Made by a program: the position numbers and the translations under genes
The notes under the pieces: generated by a model
Seen by the model: only the letters and a program-made list of their open reading frames with translations
Databases searched by the model: none
What the model was told of the DNA's origin: nothing
In this document: positions 7,758 through 16,489 of the stretch, one piece after another
Layout of the letters: each line of letters begins with the position of its first letter
Numbering within the stretch: position 1 is the stretch's first letter
Origin: Hyphomicrobium sp. NDB2Meth4
Lineage (GTDB): Bacteria; Pseudomonadota; Alphaproteobacteria; Rhizobiales; Hyphomicrobiaceae
Direction: 5' to 3'
NCBI RefSeq assembly: GCF_900117445.1
Contig: NZ_FPEJ01000005.1
Coordinates: 248,001-312,000 of the forward strand
DNA length: 64,000 bases

Positions 7758-8774
7758 GTGACAAAGCTTCCAGCGGCGCTCGCACTCATTGCCTGCCTCA
7801 TCGCCACATCGACAGCGAGCATCGCCGCCGAACCTGCCTTGTCGCGCGTCTATGACGTCAAACTCAGTCAGGTCGACGACCTGAAATCCGTGTACGCCAC
7901 CGTCCGCAGCCGCGATGTCATTGAAGCCCGCGTGCGCACGCCCGGCACCATCGCAACTCTCAAGGTCGATGAAGGTGACTTAGTCACACAAGGCGAAGTC
8001 TTGGCCCTCGTCGCCGACCCAAAGATCGCACTCCGCATCAAGGCGCTCGATGCCCGCCTCGTCGCTTTGCAATCGCGCATCGAGACAGCCGACGCAGAAC
8101 TGAAACGTGCCCTCACATTGAAGGAGCGTGCCGTCGCCTCGCAGGCGCGCGTCGATCAGGCTCAGACCGCCTACGACGTTGCCGTGAATGACCTGAAGTC
8201 TACCCGCGCCGAGCGCTCCGTCATCGAGACCGAAAGCGAGGAAGGCCAGGTCCTCGCGCCGGCATCCGGCCGCGTCCTGAAGGTCCCCGTCACCGAGGGT
8301 AGCGTCGTCCTCGCAGGCGAGAGCATCGCCACCATTGCCGCCAAGGAATATCTGCTGCGCATCGAGCTGCCCGAACGCCACGCCCGCTTCATCAAGGTCG
8401 GCGATCCCATCCGCGTTGGCGCCCGCGGCCTCGGCGCCGACGCCGCCCCACTCGCCGCCGGCCGCATTACACAGGTCTATCCGCAGTTGACCGACGGCCG
8501 CGTCATCGCCGATGCGGAAGTCCCCGGTCTCGGCAACTACTTCGTCGGCGAGCGCTTGCTGGCGTGGATTTCCGCTGGAAAGCGCGACACGTTCCTCGTG
8601 CCGCGCAGCTTCATCTTCAAGCGCTACGGCCTCGACTACGTACGCCTGGAGGCGAAAGGCGGCAGCCCCGAGGACGTCGTCGTGCAGACCGGCCGCAGCG
8701 CCGACGATGCGGCCACAGAGATGGTCGAGGTGTTGGCTGGCCTTGAAGCTGGCGACAAGCTGGTCCGCCCATGA
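7758..8774 (+). CDS. RND efflux periplasmic adaptor (membrane fusion protein)
   Basis: About 338 residues. A signal peptide (ending near ASIAAEP) is followed by the lipoyl half-motif ARVRTPGTIATLKVDEGDLV, a coiled-coil hairpin (about residues 90-145), the second lipoyl half (LAPASGRVLKVPVTEGSVV) and beta-barrel domains. The GTG at 7758 has AGGGG seven bases upstream; an ATG at 7731 has none, so GTG is preferred. The protein would link the inner-membrane pump to an outer-membrane channel. Its stop overlaps the ATG of the pump gene. Confidence 0.85.
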   Translation: MTKLPAALALIACLIATSTASIAAEPALSRVYDVKLSQVDDLKSVYATVRSRDVIEARVRTPGTIATLKVDEGDLVTQGEVLALVADPKIALRIKALDARLVALQSRIETADAELKRALTLKERAVASQARVDQAQTAYDVAVNDLKSTRAERSVIETESEEGQVLAPASGRVLKVPVTEGSVVLAGESIATIAAKEYLLRIELPERHARFIKVGDPIRVGARGLGADAAPLAAGRITQVYPQLTDGRVIADAEVPGLGNYFVGERLLAWISAGKRDTFLVPRSFIFKRYGLDYVRLEAKGGSPEDVVVQTGRSADDAATEMVEVLAGLEAGDKLVRP

Positions 8775-11700
8775 CCCAGAAAGACACCCAACATCCGGCT
8801 GGCCTCGGCATCTCCGGCAACCTTACGCGCTACTTCATCAACTCGCCGCTGACGCCGCTCATTCTGCTCGCCGGCCTGGCGCTCGGCTTCCTCGCCCTTC
8901 TCGCATTACCGCGCGAGGAGGAGCCGCAGATCTCCGTGCCGATGGTCGACATCTTCGTTACCGCCGATGGCCTCAAGGCCGAGGATGCGGTGAAGCTCGT
9001 CACCGAGCCTCTCGAGACCATCGTCAAAGGCATCAGCGGCGTCGAGCACGTCTATTCCACCACCGAGGACGACCGCGTCGTCATCACCGCGCGCTTCTTC
9101 GTCGGCACCACCGCCGACGACGCCATCCTGCGCGTGCACGAGAAGATCCGCGCCAACTACGATCGCATTCCGCTCGGCATTCCCGAGCCGCTCATCGTCG
9201 GCCGCGGCATCGACGACGTCGCCATCCTGACGCTCACGCTCGCACCGAAACCCGGCGTCGACCGCTACCAGGACAACGCCCTCTACCACATGGCCGAGAA
9301 TCTTCAGGTCGAGCTGGCAAAGCTCGATGACATCGGCCTCACCTACATTGTCGGCGGCCGCCCCGACCAGATCCGCATCGAACCGATCCCCGAGCGCCTT
9401 TCGCTTTATGGCATCACGCTCACCCAGCTCGTCGCCAAGGTAAAGGCCGCCAACCGTTCGTTCCTCGCCGGCCGCGTGCGCGAGCGCAATGACTCAATTC
9501 CCATCGTCGCCGGCGAAACGCTGCAAGGCGTCCCCGACATCGGCCTGCTGCTGCTTTCTTCGCGTGACGGCCGCCCGGTCTATCTGCGCGACGTCGCCAA
9601 CGTCGTCGTCGGCGCCAAGCCTCTCGATCAGCAGGCCTGGCACTACACTAAGGCCGCGGACGGAGAGCTCGTTCGCGCTCCAGCGGTCACGGTGGCACTC
9701 GCCAAGCGCTCCGGCGCAAATGCGGTCACCGTTTCAGAGCGCATCACCGAGCGTCTGCACGAACTGAAGGGCGATCTTGTGCCCGACGACGTCTCCGTCA
9801 CCGTCACGCGCAACTATGGCGAGACGGCCAACGAGAAGGCCAACGAGTTGCTGTTCCACCTGGGGCTGGCAACGGTCTCGATCGTGCTGCTCGTCGCGCT
9901 CGCCATCGGCTGGCGCGAAGGCGCCGTCGTCTTCGTCGTCATCCCCACGACCATCCTGCTGACGCTGTTCGCCTCCTGGCTGCTCGGTTACACCATCAAC
10001 CGCGTCAGCCTGTTCGCGCTCATCTTCTCCATCGGCATCCTCGTCGACGACGCGATCGTCGTCATCGAGAACATCGCCCGCCATTGGGGCATGCACGATG
10101 GCCGCAGCCGCATGAGCGCCGCCATCGACGCCGTTGCCGAAGTCGGCAATCCGACCATCTTCGCCACTTTGACTGTCGTCGCCGCCCTGCTGCCGATGCT
10201 TTTTGTGTCCGGCTTGATGGGCCCCTACATGAGTCCGATCCCGGCCAACGCCTCCGCGGCGATGGTTCTGTCGTTCTTCGTCGCGGTGACGATCACGCCC
10301 TGGCTGATGCTGCGCTTTGGCGGCAATAGCCCACACGCTGGCGAGGCGAGCGACAGCTGGCTCGCACGCAGCTACGTCGCCGCCGCGCGTCCGGTCATCG
10401 CCAGCCGCCGAACCGCATTCGTCTTTCTCGCCATCGTCGGCGTCGCCACGCTGCTCTCTCTCGGCCTCTTCGCCACCAAGGCCGTCACCGTCAAACTGCT
10501 GCCGTTCGACGATAAGTCGGAGCTGCAGGTGGTCGTCGATCTGCCGCGCGGCGCCAGCCTGGAGGAAACCCAGCGCGTGCTCGATGACGCCGCCCAGCGC
10601 CTTGCGGGCCTCCCCGAGCTGGCATCCGTTCAGGCCTACGCCGGCACGGCCGCTCCCTTCAACTTCAACGGCCTCGTTCGCCACTACTATCTGCGCGCCG
10701 AGCCCCAGCAAGGCGATCTGCAGGTGAACTTTGCCCCCAAGGCCGAGCGCCACAGAACGAGCCACGAGATCGCTCTCGACGTGCGCAAGCGCCTGCAGGG
10801 TCTGCCTGCGCCCGATGGCACGGCGGTTAGCGTCGTGGAAGTTCCGCCCGGGCCGCCCGTCATCGCCACGCTGCTCGCCGAAATCTACGGTACTGACCCC
10901 GAGCAACGCCGCGCCGTAGCGCTGAAGGTGCGCGAGATCTTCCGCTCCATCCCCTTCATCGTCGACGCCGACGTCAGCTTCCGCCAGCGCGCCCCACGCA
11001 TGCGTTTCGTCATCGACCAGGACAACCTCGAATTCCACAAGGTCGAGCAAAGCGACGTCTACGACACGATCGCCGCCTACCTCGGCCGCACGCCCGTCGG
11101 CTATTCGCATAAGGGCGGCGGACGCCATCCGGTCGAGATCGCTGTCGAGCTGCCGAAGGAAGACCTCACCATCAACGAGCGCGCGCTCTCAACGCCCGTT
11201 CCCGCCAACGCCGTGCCCGGTGGCCGCGGCGTCGTCGAGCTTGGCGACGTCGTCACGTTGAAAAAAGAGCAGGCCTCTTACCCGATCTTCCGCCACAACG
11301 GCCGCGCCGCCGAAATGGTAACGGCCGAACTCGCCGGCGCATACGAAGCGCCGATTTACGGCATGCTCGCGGTCGCTGACGCTATCGACAAGGCCGACTG
11401 GGCAACGCTGCCCAAGCCACAGATAAGTCTGCACGGACAACCCGCCAGCGAACTGAAGCCCACGCTCCTCTGGGACGGCGAATGGGAAGTCACCTACGTT
11501 ACGTTTCGCGACATGGGGGCTGCCTTCGCAATTGCCCTTCTCGGCATCTACGTGCTTGTGGTTGCCCAGTTCCGTTCATTCACCCTGCCGCTGGTCATCC
11601 TGACGCCGGTGCCGCTCACGCTCATCGGCATCATGATTGGACACTGGCTGTTCAACGCGCCCTTCTCTGCCCCATCGATGATCGGATTTATCGCGCTCGC

Positions 11701-11995
11701 CGGCATCATCGTGCGCAACTCGATCCTGCTCGTCGATTTCATCCGTCACGGACGCAGCCGCGGCGCGCCGCTGCGCGAAGTGCTTCTGGAAGCCGGCGCC
11801 ATCCGCTTCAAGCCGATCTTGTTGACGGCGCTTGCCGCGATGATCGGTGCAGCAGTCATTCTCATGGATCCGATCTTCCAGGGTCTCGCCATCTCGCTGC
11901 TGTTCGGCCTGGCATCCTCGACGCTGCTCACCGTTCTCGTCATCCCCGCGATCTACATCCTGCTGCGCGATGATGCGCCACAGAAAGCGGCCTGA
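8771..11995 (+). CDS. RND family efflux transporter permease
   Basis: A 1074-residue inner-membrane pump of the AcrB/HAE class, close to the family's usual length. It shows helix 1 near residues 20-45, a large periplasmic loop, helices 2-6 with the proton-relay segment GILVDDAIVVIENIARH, a second periplasmic loop and helices 8-12 ending in PAIYILL. Substrates cannot be told from sequence. No outer-membrane channel gene is next to it, so it probably shares one encoded elsewhere. The gene is translationally coupled to the adaptor through ATGA. Confidence 0.9.
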   Translation: MTQKDTQHPAGLGISGNLTRYFINSPLTPLILLAGLALGFLALLALPREEEPQISVPMVDIFVTADGLKAEDAVKLVTEPLETIVKGISGVEHVYSTTEDDRVVITARFFVGTTADDAILRVHEKIRANYDRIPLGIPEPLIVGRGIDDVAILTLTLAPKPGVDRYQDNALYHMAENLQVELAKLDDIGLTYIVGGRPDQIRIEPIPERLSLYGITLTQLVAKVKAANRSFLAGRVRERNDSIPIVAGETLQGVPDIGLLLLSSRDGRPVYLRDVANVVVGAKPLDQQAWHYTKAADGELVRAPAVTVALAKRSGANAVTVSERITERLHELKGDLVPDDVSVTVTRNYGETANEKANELLFHLGLATVSIVLLVALAIGWREGAVVFVVIPTTILLTLFASWLLGYTINRVSLFALIFSIGILVDDAIVVIENIARHWGMHDGRSRMSAAIDAVAEVGNPTIFATLTVVAALLPMLFVSGLMGPYMSPIPANASAAMVLSFFVAVTITPWLMLRFGGNSPHAGEASDSWLARSYVAAARPVIASRRTAFVFLAIVGVATLLSLGLFATKAVTVKLLPFDDKSELQVVVDLPRGASLEETQRVLDDAAQRLAGLPELASVQAYAGTAAPFNFNGLVRHYYLRAEPQQGDLQVNFAPKAERHRTSHEIALDVRKRLQGLPAPDGTAVSVVEVPPGPPVIATLLAEIYGTDPEQRRAVALKVREIFRSIPFIVDADVSFRQRAPRMRFVIDQDNLEFHKVEQSDVYDTIAAYLGRTPVGYSHKGGGRHPVEIAVELPKEDLTINERALSTPVPANAVPGGRGVVELGDVVTLKKEQASYPIFRHNGRAAEMVTAELAGAYEAPIYGMLAVADAIDKADWATLPKPQISLHGQPASELKPTLLWDGEWEVTYVTFRDMGAAFAIALLGIYVLVVAQFRSFTLPLVILTPVPLTLIGIMIGHWLFNAPFSAPSMIGFIALAGIIVRNSILLVDFIRHGRSRGAPLREVLLEAGAIRFKPILLTALAAMIGAAVILMDPIFQGLAISLLFGLASSTLLTVLVIPAIYILLRDDAPQKAA

Positions 11996-12126
11996 CACTT
12001 CGCTGATGACTGTCAGAGGACAGAGACATTTTGCGCGCTGTAAGGTTGATGCCCGTCAAGCAACACCGGCGCACTTTCACCTATCGTCATGAACATCCGA
12101 CGCAGCCGCTTTGACAGGAGCAAAAG

Positions 12127-12327
12127 ATGTTCAGGATCGCAGTGCTCGTATGGATCATGCTCGCAACGACTCTCGCCGGCATCGCCCTGCTGGTCGTAGT
12201 CACTGTTCCAGAGCTTAATGCAGATGCCACACGCCTGATCCCTATGGCCTGCGGCGCGGCAGTGGTCCTTGCCGCTCCCATTTCATACATCATCGCCTGG
12301 CGAATCTCGGCCGCCAGAACGGCTTGA
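12127..12327 (+). CDS. small two-helix membrane protein
   Basis: A 66-residue protein with two hydrophobic segments (about residues 5-28 and 38-58) separated by a short polar loop, ending in a basic tail. ACAGGAGCAAAAG stands in front of the ATG, a good ribosome-binding site. Family not recognised with certainty; similar small proteins are common in Hyphomicrobiales. It lies 131 bases after the RND pump gene and may be independent. Confidence 0.65.
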   Translation: MFRIAVLVWIMLATTLAGIALLVVVTVPELNADATRLIPMACGAAVVLAAPISYIIAWRISAARTA

Positions 12328-12527
12328 AACTCGTTCACGCAGGGTGCCCTTCCCCAATGGGGCACTCAGTCCGGGGGGAAGCAGCGTCGGTGCGATATTG
12401 CGCACCGGCGCCAGCTTCCGTCTGATATCCAGCAGAAATGTAGGACACCGAAACGCTCGGTAACACTTGGTTGACGCTGTTGACGGATTAAGCGCGATCA
12501 ATGGAAACACTTTGAGCCGCTTTTCCG

Positions 12528-12568
12528 AAAATTCGAACTAAAGCCAGTACACACAAAGTTCGAATTTT
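12528..12568. promoter_or_regulatory. 12-base perfect inverted repeat upstream of the polysaccharide operon
   Basis: AAAATTCGAACT (12528-12539) and AGTTCGAATTTT (12557-12568) are perfect inverted copies separated by 17 bases. They lie 44 bases before the glycosyltransferase start. The repeat could be an operator for a dimeric regulator or a hairpin in the leader transcript. The rest of the gap 12328-12611 holds a weaker hairpin at 12344-12365 and nothing else that I can support. Confidence 0.55.
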
Positions 12569-12611
12569 AGAGAAGTTGCCCCGATCGAGGGGTAACCCGG
12601 AAGGCAGCCAA

Positions 12612-13943
12612 GTGTTAGAGTTCCTCATCATCCTGCTGTTTGCGGTGAGCGTGTTGATCGCCGTGTCGTCCATCGACGACGCGTTCATCGACCTCATCGC
12701 GCTCGGCATCGTGCGCCGCCGCGTCCCCCAGCTCGATGACGGCGAGATCGCCGTTCCCCCCACCGCTGTTTTCGTTGCCAACTGGCACGAAGAGGACGTC
12801 CTCGGAAAGATGGTCGAGGGCAACCTCGCGCGCATTCAGATCCCGCAGGTCTCGCTCTATCTCGGTGTCTACCCCAACGACACCGGCACCCTGCGCGTCG
12901 CCGAGGAGCTCGCCGCCAAATACCCCGACCGCGTGAAAGCCATCGTCAATCGTCTCCCCGGCCCGACCTCCAAGGGGCAGATGCTGAACGAGATGTTCGC
13001 GCAGGTCTTCGCCAGCGATGATGCGCCCGAGCTGGTCGTCCTGCACGACAGCGAGGACGTGATCGACGCGCGCTCGTTCCCCGTCTACGCGGCCTACGCC
13101 AAAGAGAATGACTTCATCCAGGCGCCCGTATTCTCGCTCAACCGCGGCAAGGGCGCCATCGTCGCCTCGACCTACATGGACGAGTTCGCCGAGCGTCACA
13201 CCCGCGAGCTGATCGTCCGCGATGCCGTTGGTGCTGCCATCCCATCGGCCGGCGTCGGCACCTGCATGACCAAGCGCCTCATCAAGCACTTCCTCGCCAC
13301 GCGCGGACAGGTGCTGATGTCGGGCACCGTGACCGAGGATTACATCCTCGGCATCGAGGCCAAGCGCGCCGGATTCAAATCGGCCTTCGCCGCCATTTCG
13401 CGCAACGTCGACGACGGGTTCGACTTCGTCGCCACGCGCGAATATTTCCCCAAGACGCTGGCTGCATCCATCAAGCAGAAGACCCGCTGGGTCTACGGCA
13501 TCAACTTCGAAGCCTACTGCAAGCTCGGTTGGCAAGGCGATCCGTGGGACTTCTACTTCTTCCTGCGTGACCGCAAGGGCATGATCACCAGCTTCCTGCC
13601 GCCCATCTCAGCAGTGCTCCTGGCATTCATGCTGCTCGGCTACGTCGACCTCGCCGACTTCCCCGAGGCGATGGGCAACGTCGTTATCGCGTGCATGTGG
13701 ATCAACCTATTCGCATTCGTCACGCGCTACGTCGTGCGCGTCATCTCCGGCTACGAGGTCTACGGCAAATACGACTGGATCGGCATCGCCATCCGCTGGC
13801 CGGCCGCCCTTTACATCAACATGGCCGCCGTCTGGCGCGCCTGGAAGACCTTCCTCGGCGAATCCCAGCTCGCCACCAAACCCATCGTCTGGTCGAAGAC
13901 AGAGCACGACATCCCCGACGATTTCGTCTCCGCCAACCGCTGA
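12612..13943 (+). CDS. NfrB-like membrane glycosyltransferase (family 2)
   Basis: About 443 residues. An N-terminal membrane segment is followed by a cytoplasmic family-2 transferase domain with VVLHDSEDV, the catalytic-base region GTVTEDYILG and the product-binding motif KQKTRWVYG, then two or more C-terminal helices and VWSKTEHDIP. This order resembles E. coli NfrB, a processive synthase reported to use UDP-ManNAc. The C-terminal c-di-GMP-binding MshEN domain of NfrB is missing here. I prefer the GTG at 12612, which has GGAAGG upstream, over the in-frame TTG at 12576. A wecB homologue directly follows. Confidence 0.78.
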   Translation: MLEFLIILLFAVSVLIAVSSIDDAFIDLIALGIVRRRVPQLDDGEIAVPPTAVFVANWHEEDVLGKMVEGNLARIQIPQVSLYLGVYPNDTGTLRVAEELAAKYPDRVKAIVNRLPGPTSKGQMLNEMFAQVFASDDAPELVVLHDSEDVIDARSFPVYAAYAKENDFIQAPVFSLNRGKGAIVASTYMDEFAERHTRELIVRDAVGAAIPSAGVGTCMTKRLIKHFLATRGQVLMSGTVTEDYILGIEAKRAGFKSAFAAISRNVDDGFDFVATREYFPKTLAASIKQKTRWVYGINFEAYCKLGWQGDPWDFYFFLRDRKGMITSFLPPISAVLLAFMLLGYVDLADFPEAMGNVVIACMWINLFAFVTRYVVRVISGYEVYGKYDWIGIAIRWPAALYINMAAVWRAWKTFLGESQLATKPIVWSKTEHDIPDDFVSANR

Positions 13944-13968
13944 CATGAGAACGAAGAGAACAAAAGTT

Positions 13969-15096
13969 ATGCGTATTCTCGTCGCCTTCGGCACCCGCCC
14001 TGAGATCATCAAGCTAGGCCCCGTTTGCAAGACATTGCAGAACGCCGGCGCCGAGCTCGATGTCTTCTGGTCTGGTCAGCACATCGAGCTGGCGGCCGGC
14101 CTGCTCGACTTCTTCGGCATCACCGTCACCCACAACGGCACCAACATCGTCGATGAGCAGGGTCTCGCCGGCAAGTTCGGCCGCATGACCGAGCAGGTCG
14201 AGAAGATCCTGCGCGCAAAATCGTACGACTGGATCATCGTCCAGGGCGACACCGCGACCGCTGCTGCGGCCGCCACTGCCGGATTCATGGGCCGCGTTCC
14301 CGTCGCCCACGTCGAAGCGGGCCTGCGCACCGGCGACCTTTATTCGCCGTTCCCCGAGGAGTTCAACCGCCGCCTCATCGGCCAGGCGACAACCCTGCAT
14401 TTCCCGCCAACCCACGAAGCGCGCAGCAACCTCATCCGTGAAGGCGTCCCCGCAAAGGACATCGTCATGGTCGGCAACACCGTGGTCGACGCGCTGCTCT
14501 ACGCTCGCGCCAAGATCGGCACCAACTACACGCCGATCGACGCCGACGTTGCCGCGCTTCCGACCGATAAGAAGCTGGTTCTCGCCACGATGCATCGCCG
14601 CGAGAACATCGGCGGCCCCATGCGCAACGTGCTCCGCGCCCTGCGCACACTCGCAAATGACGGCGACAAGGTCATCGCGCTGCCCGTGCACCTCAATCCA
14701 GAAGTGCGCGCTGATGTCATGAAGTATCTGGGCGATGCTCCGAACGTGCATCTCCTCGCACCGCTGCAGTACCCGGACTTCGTCTATCTGCTCGACCGCG
14801 CGTGGACCGTCGTCACCGACTCCGGCGGCGTGCAGGAAGAAGCCCCCACCTTCGGCCTGCAGATCCTCATCACCCGTGAGAGCACCGAGCGCCCAGAAGT
14901 GGTCAAGGCCGGCTTCGGCAAACTCGTCGGCTCCAACTACGACGCCATCATCAGAGGCGTCCGCCAGCTCACCGCCGGCGACGAGCGTCAGCTGCTCGAC
15001 GCACCGAACCCATTCGGACGCGGAGACGCTGCACAGCGCATCGTCGCCCGTATCATGCACCGCAAACTGCACAACAATCACGCCCGCGCCGCGTGA
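13969..15096 (+). CDS. wecB: UDP-N-acetylglucosamine 2-epimerase
   Basis: About 375 residues, the normal length for WecB. It opens with MRILVAFGTRPEIIKL and has VQGDTATAAAAATAGF, HVEAGLRTGD, ATMHRRENIG, and VVTDSGGVQEEAPTFG for UDP and substrate binding. The enzyme interconverts UDP-GlcNAc and UDP-ManNAc. I chose the ATG at 13969, which gives the family N-terminus; an ATG at 13945 adds eight basic residues and is possible. Its place between a synthase gene and an export-type gene suggests that UDP-ManNAc is the sugar being polymerised. Confidence 0.9.
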   Translation: MRILVAFGTRPEIIKLGPVCKTLQNAGAELDVFWSGQHIELAAGLLDFFGITVTHNGTNIVDEQGLAGKFGRMTEQVEKILRAKSYDWIIVQGDTATAAAAATAGFMGRVPVAHVEAGLRTGDLYSPFPEEFNRRLIGQATTLHFPPTHEARSNLIREGVPAKDIVMVGNTVVDALLYARAKIGTNYTPIDADVAALPTDKKLVLATMHRRENIGGPMRNVLRALRTLANDGDKVIALPVHLNPEVRADVMKYLGDAPNVHLLAPLQYPDFVYLLDRAWTVVTDSGGVQEEAPTFGLQILITRESTERPEVVKAGFGKLVGSNYDAIIRGVRQLTAGDERQLLDAPNPFGRGDAAQRIVARIMHRKLHNNHARAA

Positions 15097-15113
15097 CAAC
15101 AACGAGAAAAGTC

Positions 15114-16427
15114 ATGAGCGAACAATTGCAGGCAAGCCAGGTTAAGTGGAGACGGCTCCGCAAGCTGGTGTTGACCACCCTCTTCATCGGCAGCGCCGGC
15201 GCCCTTTCGGTCTACGCCCTGGGCGGCGGCAGCCTCATGCTCGACGCCGACGGGCTCGTCACGCGCCAGACCGTGGCCGTCGCCTCCCCCTGGCCGGATG
15301 CCCGCATCCGCGAGGTCAGCGTGCGCCCGGGCGATTGGGTCGAAGCCGGCCAGAAGATTGCCGTCGTCGATTCCGCGGCGATGTCGCGCTCGCTCGCCGA
15401 TCTCGCGGCCGAACAGGCGCGCGTTACCGGCCGCATTGCCCAGCTCGAAGGACGCCGCCAGGTCGTCGACGCCCTCATCCCGATGGCGAAGCTCTCCGCC
15501 GAGAGCACCAACGCCTACTTGAGCAAGCTCGAGACTGCGAACACAAAGGGCCTGATGCTGGCTCGTTCGATGCAGCAGATGTCCGCCGCCCAGGTGCAGG
15601 CGATGGACAAGCTTCTTTCCCTCGAAGCCGAGAAGACGTCGCTGGAGACCGAAATCACCGCCAACCAGGGCGCACTCCAGCAGGTATCGGCAGCCTACGC
15701 TGACCTGCAGCGCACCTACGGCAGTGGCGTGCTCACCGCCCCGGCGAGCGGCTACGTTGGCAGCCACGTCGCCATGGTCGGCGAGGTCCTCAGCGCCGGC
15801 ACCACGCCGGTCGCCAACATCTACGCCGGCACCAGCTACGTGCTCGCCTATATCCCGGAGAACTATCTGTTCGATGTGTCCGAGGGTCAGGAAGTGTCGA
15901 TCAAGGGTCGCGGTCGCATCGCCACCGGACACATTGAGCGCGTGCTTCCCGTCACCGACGCCCTGCCGCCCGAGTTTCAGCTTCCCAACCGTGTGCGCGG
16001 CCGTGGCCAGCTGGTGCGCGTGTCTCTGACCAAGCCTCAGGACTTTGCCCTCGACGAGAAGGTTCGTCTGACCAGCTGCTACACGGACAGCTGCCGCCTC
16101 ACCGTTTCCGAAGTCATCCAGGCCGCTCTCCCCAGCTCTTGGTGGTCGAGCAAGGACAAAGTCGAAACGGCTCGGGTGCATCGCCAGAAGACGCCGGCTA
16201 CCGCAAGTGCAGAGGCGGAAGCGCCCGCAGATGCAACGCCCGTCATCTCGTTGGATGACCACTTCGGAGATCCGGAGCTGAACAAGCGGCCGCTTTCGGA
16301 GATCCTCAACGACCCCGGCGAAGCTGACCGGCCGCTTACGGGTACTGTCGAGCGGCCGGCCATCATGGCCGTGCCCCCGACCACGGGCAGCTTGCAGCAA
16401 GCAGAAACCCTGCGGCCACGCACCTAG
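15114..16427 (+). CDS. HlyD-type membrane fusion protein, probable polysaccharide secretion
   Basis: About 437 residues. One N-terminal membrane helix (around residues 15-40) is followed by a lipoyl-type half-motif (IREVSVRPGDWVEAGQKIAV), a long coiled coil (about residues 85-200) and a second half (GVLTAPASGYVGSHVAMVGE), then a beta domain and a polar, probably disordered tail of about 90 residues. ATG at 15114 is preferred to a GTG at 15093 that overlaps the wecB stop. No ABC or RND partner is beside it, so it may work directly with the synthase in the same operon. A terminator follows. Confidence 0.75.
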   Translation: MSEQLQASQVKWRRLRKLVLTTLFIGSAGALSVYALGGGSLMLDADGLVTRQTVAVASPWPDARIREVSVRPGDWVEAGQKIAVVDSAAMSRSLADLAAEQARVTGRIAQLEGRRQVVDALIPMAKLSAESTNAYLSKLETANTKGLMLARSMQQMSAAQVQAMDKLLSLEAEKTSLETEITANQGALQQVSAAYADLQRTYGSGVLTAPASGYVGSHVAMVGEVLSAGTTPVANIYAGTSYVLAYIPENYLFDVSEGQEVSIKGRGRIATGHIERVLPVTDALPPEFQLPNRVRGRGQLVRVSLTKPQDFALDEKVRLTSCYTDSCRLTVSEVIQAALPSSWWSSKDKVETARVHRQKTPATASAEAEAPADATPVISLDDHFGDPELNKRPLSEILNDPGEADRPLTGTVERPAIMAVPPTTGSLQQAETLRPRT

Positions 16428-16433
16428 AACGCA

Positions 16434-16464
16434 AAGAGGCGCCCCAGCGGCGCCTCTTCTTTAT
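16434..16464 (+). terminator. intrinsic terminator of the polysaccharide operon
   Basis: AAGAGGCGCC (16434-16443) pairs perfectly with GGCGCCTCTT (16449-16458) across a five-base loop, followed by CTTTAT. It lies seven bases after the stop of the HlyD-type gene. The stem could also end the convergent CoA-transferase gene on the minus strand. Confidence 0.85.
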
Positions 16465-16489
16465 CTCCAGGCTAGTCTCGCCTGCGCTT

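Noticed and set aside
9734-11128. A 464-codon minus-strand frame
   Set aside because: It is antisense to the RND pump gene; its Asp/Gly/Gln-rich low-complexity sequence reflects the codon pattern of the real gene.
12344-12365. Hairpin after the small membrane protein gene read as a terminator
   Set aside because: Only six pairs and no T-tract; termination is not supported.
15078-16400. A 440-codon minus-strand frame
   Set aside because: Antisense to the HlyD-type gene with Gly/Arg/His-rich composition and no start signal.
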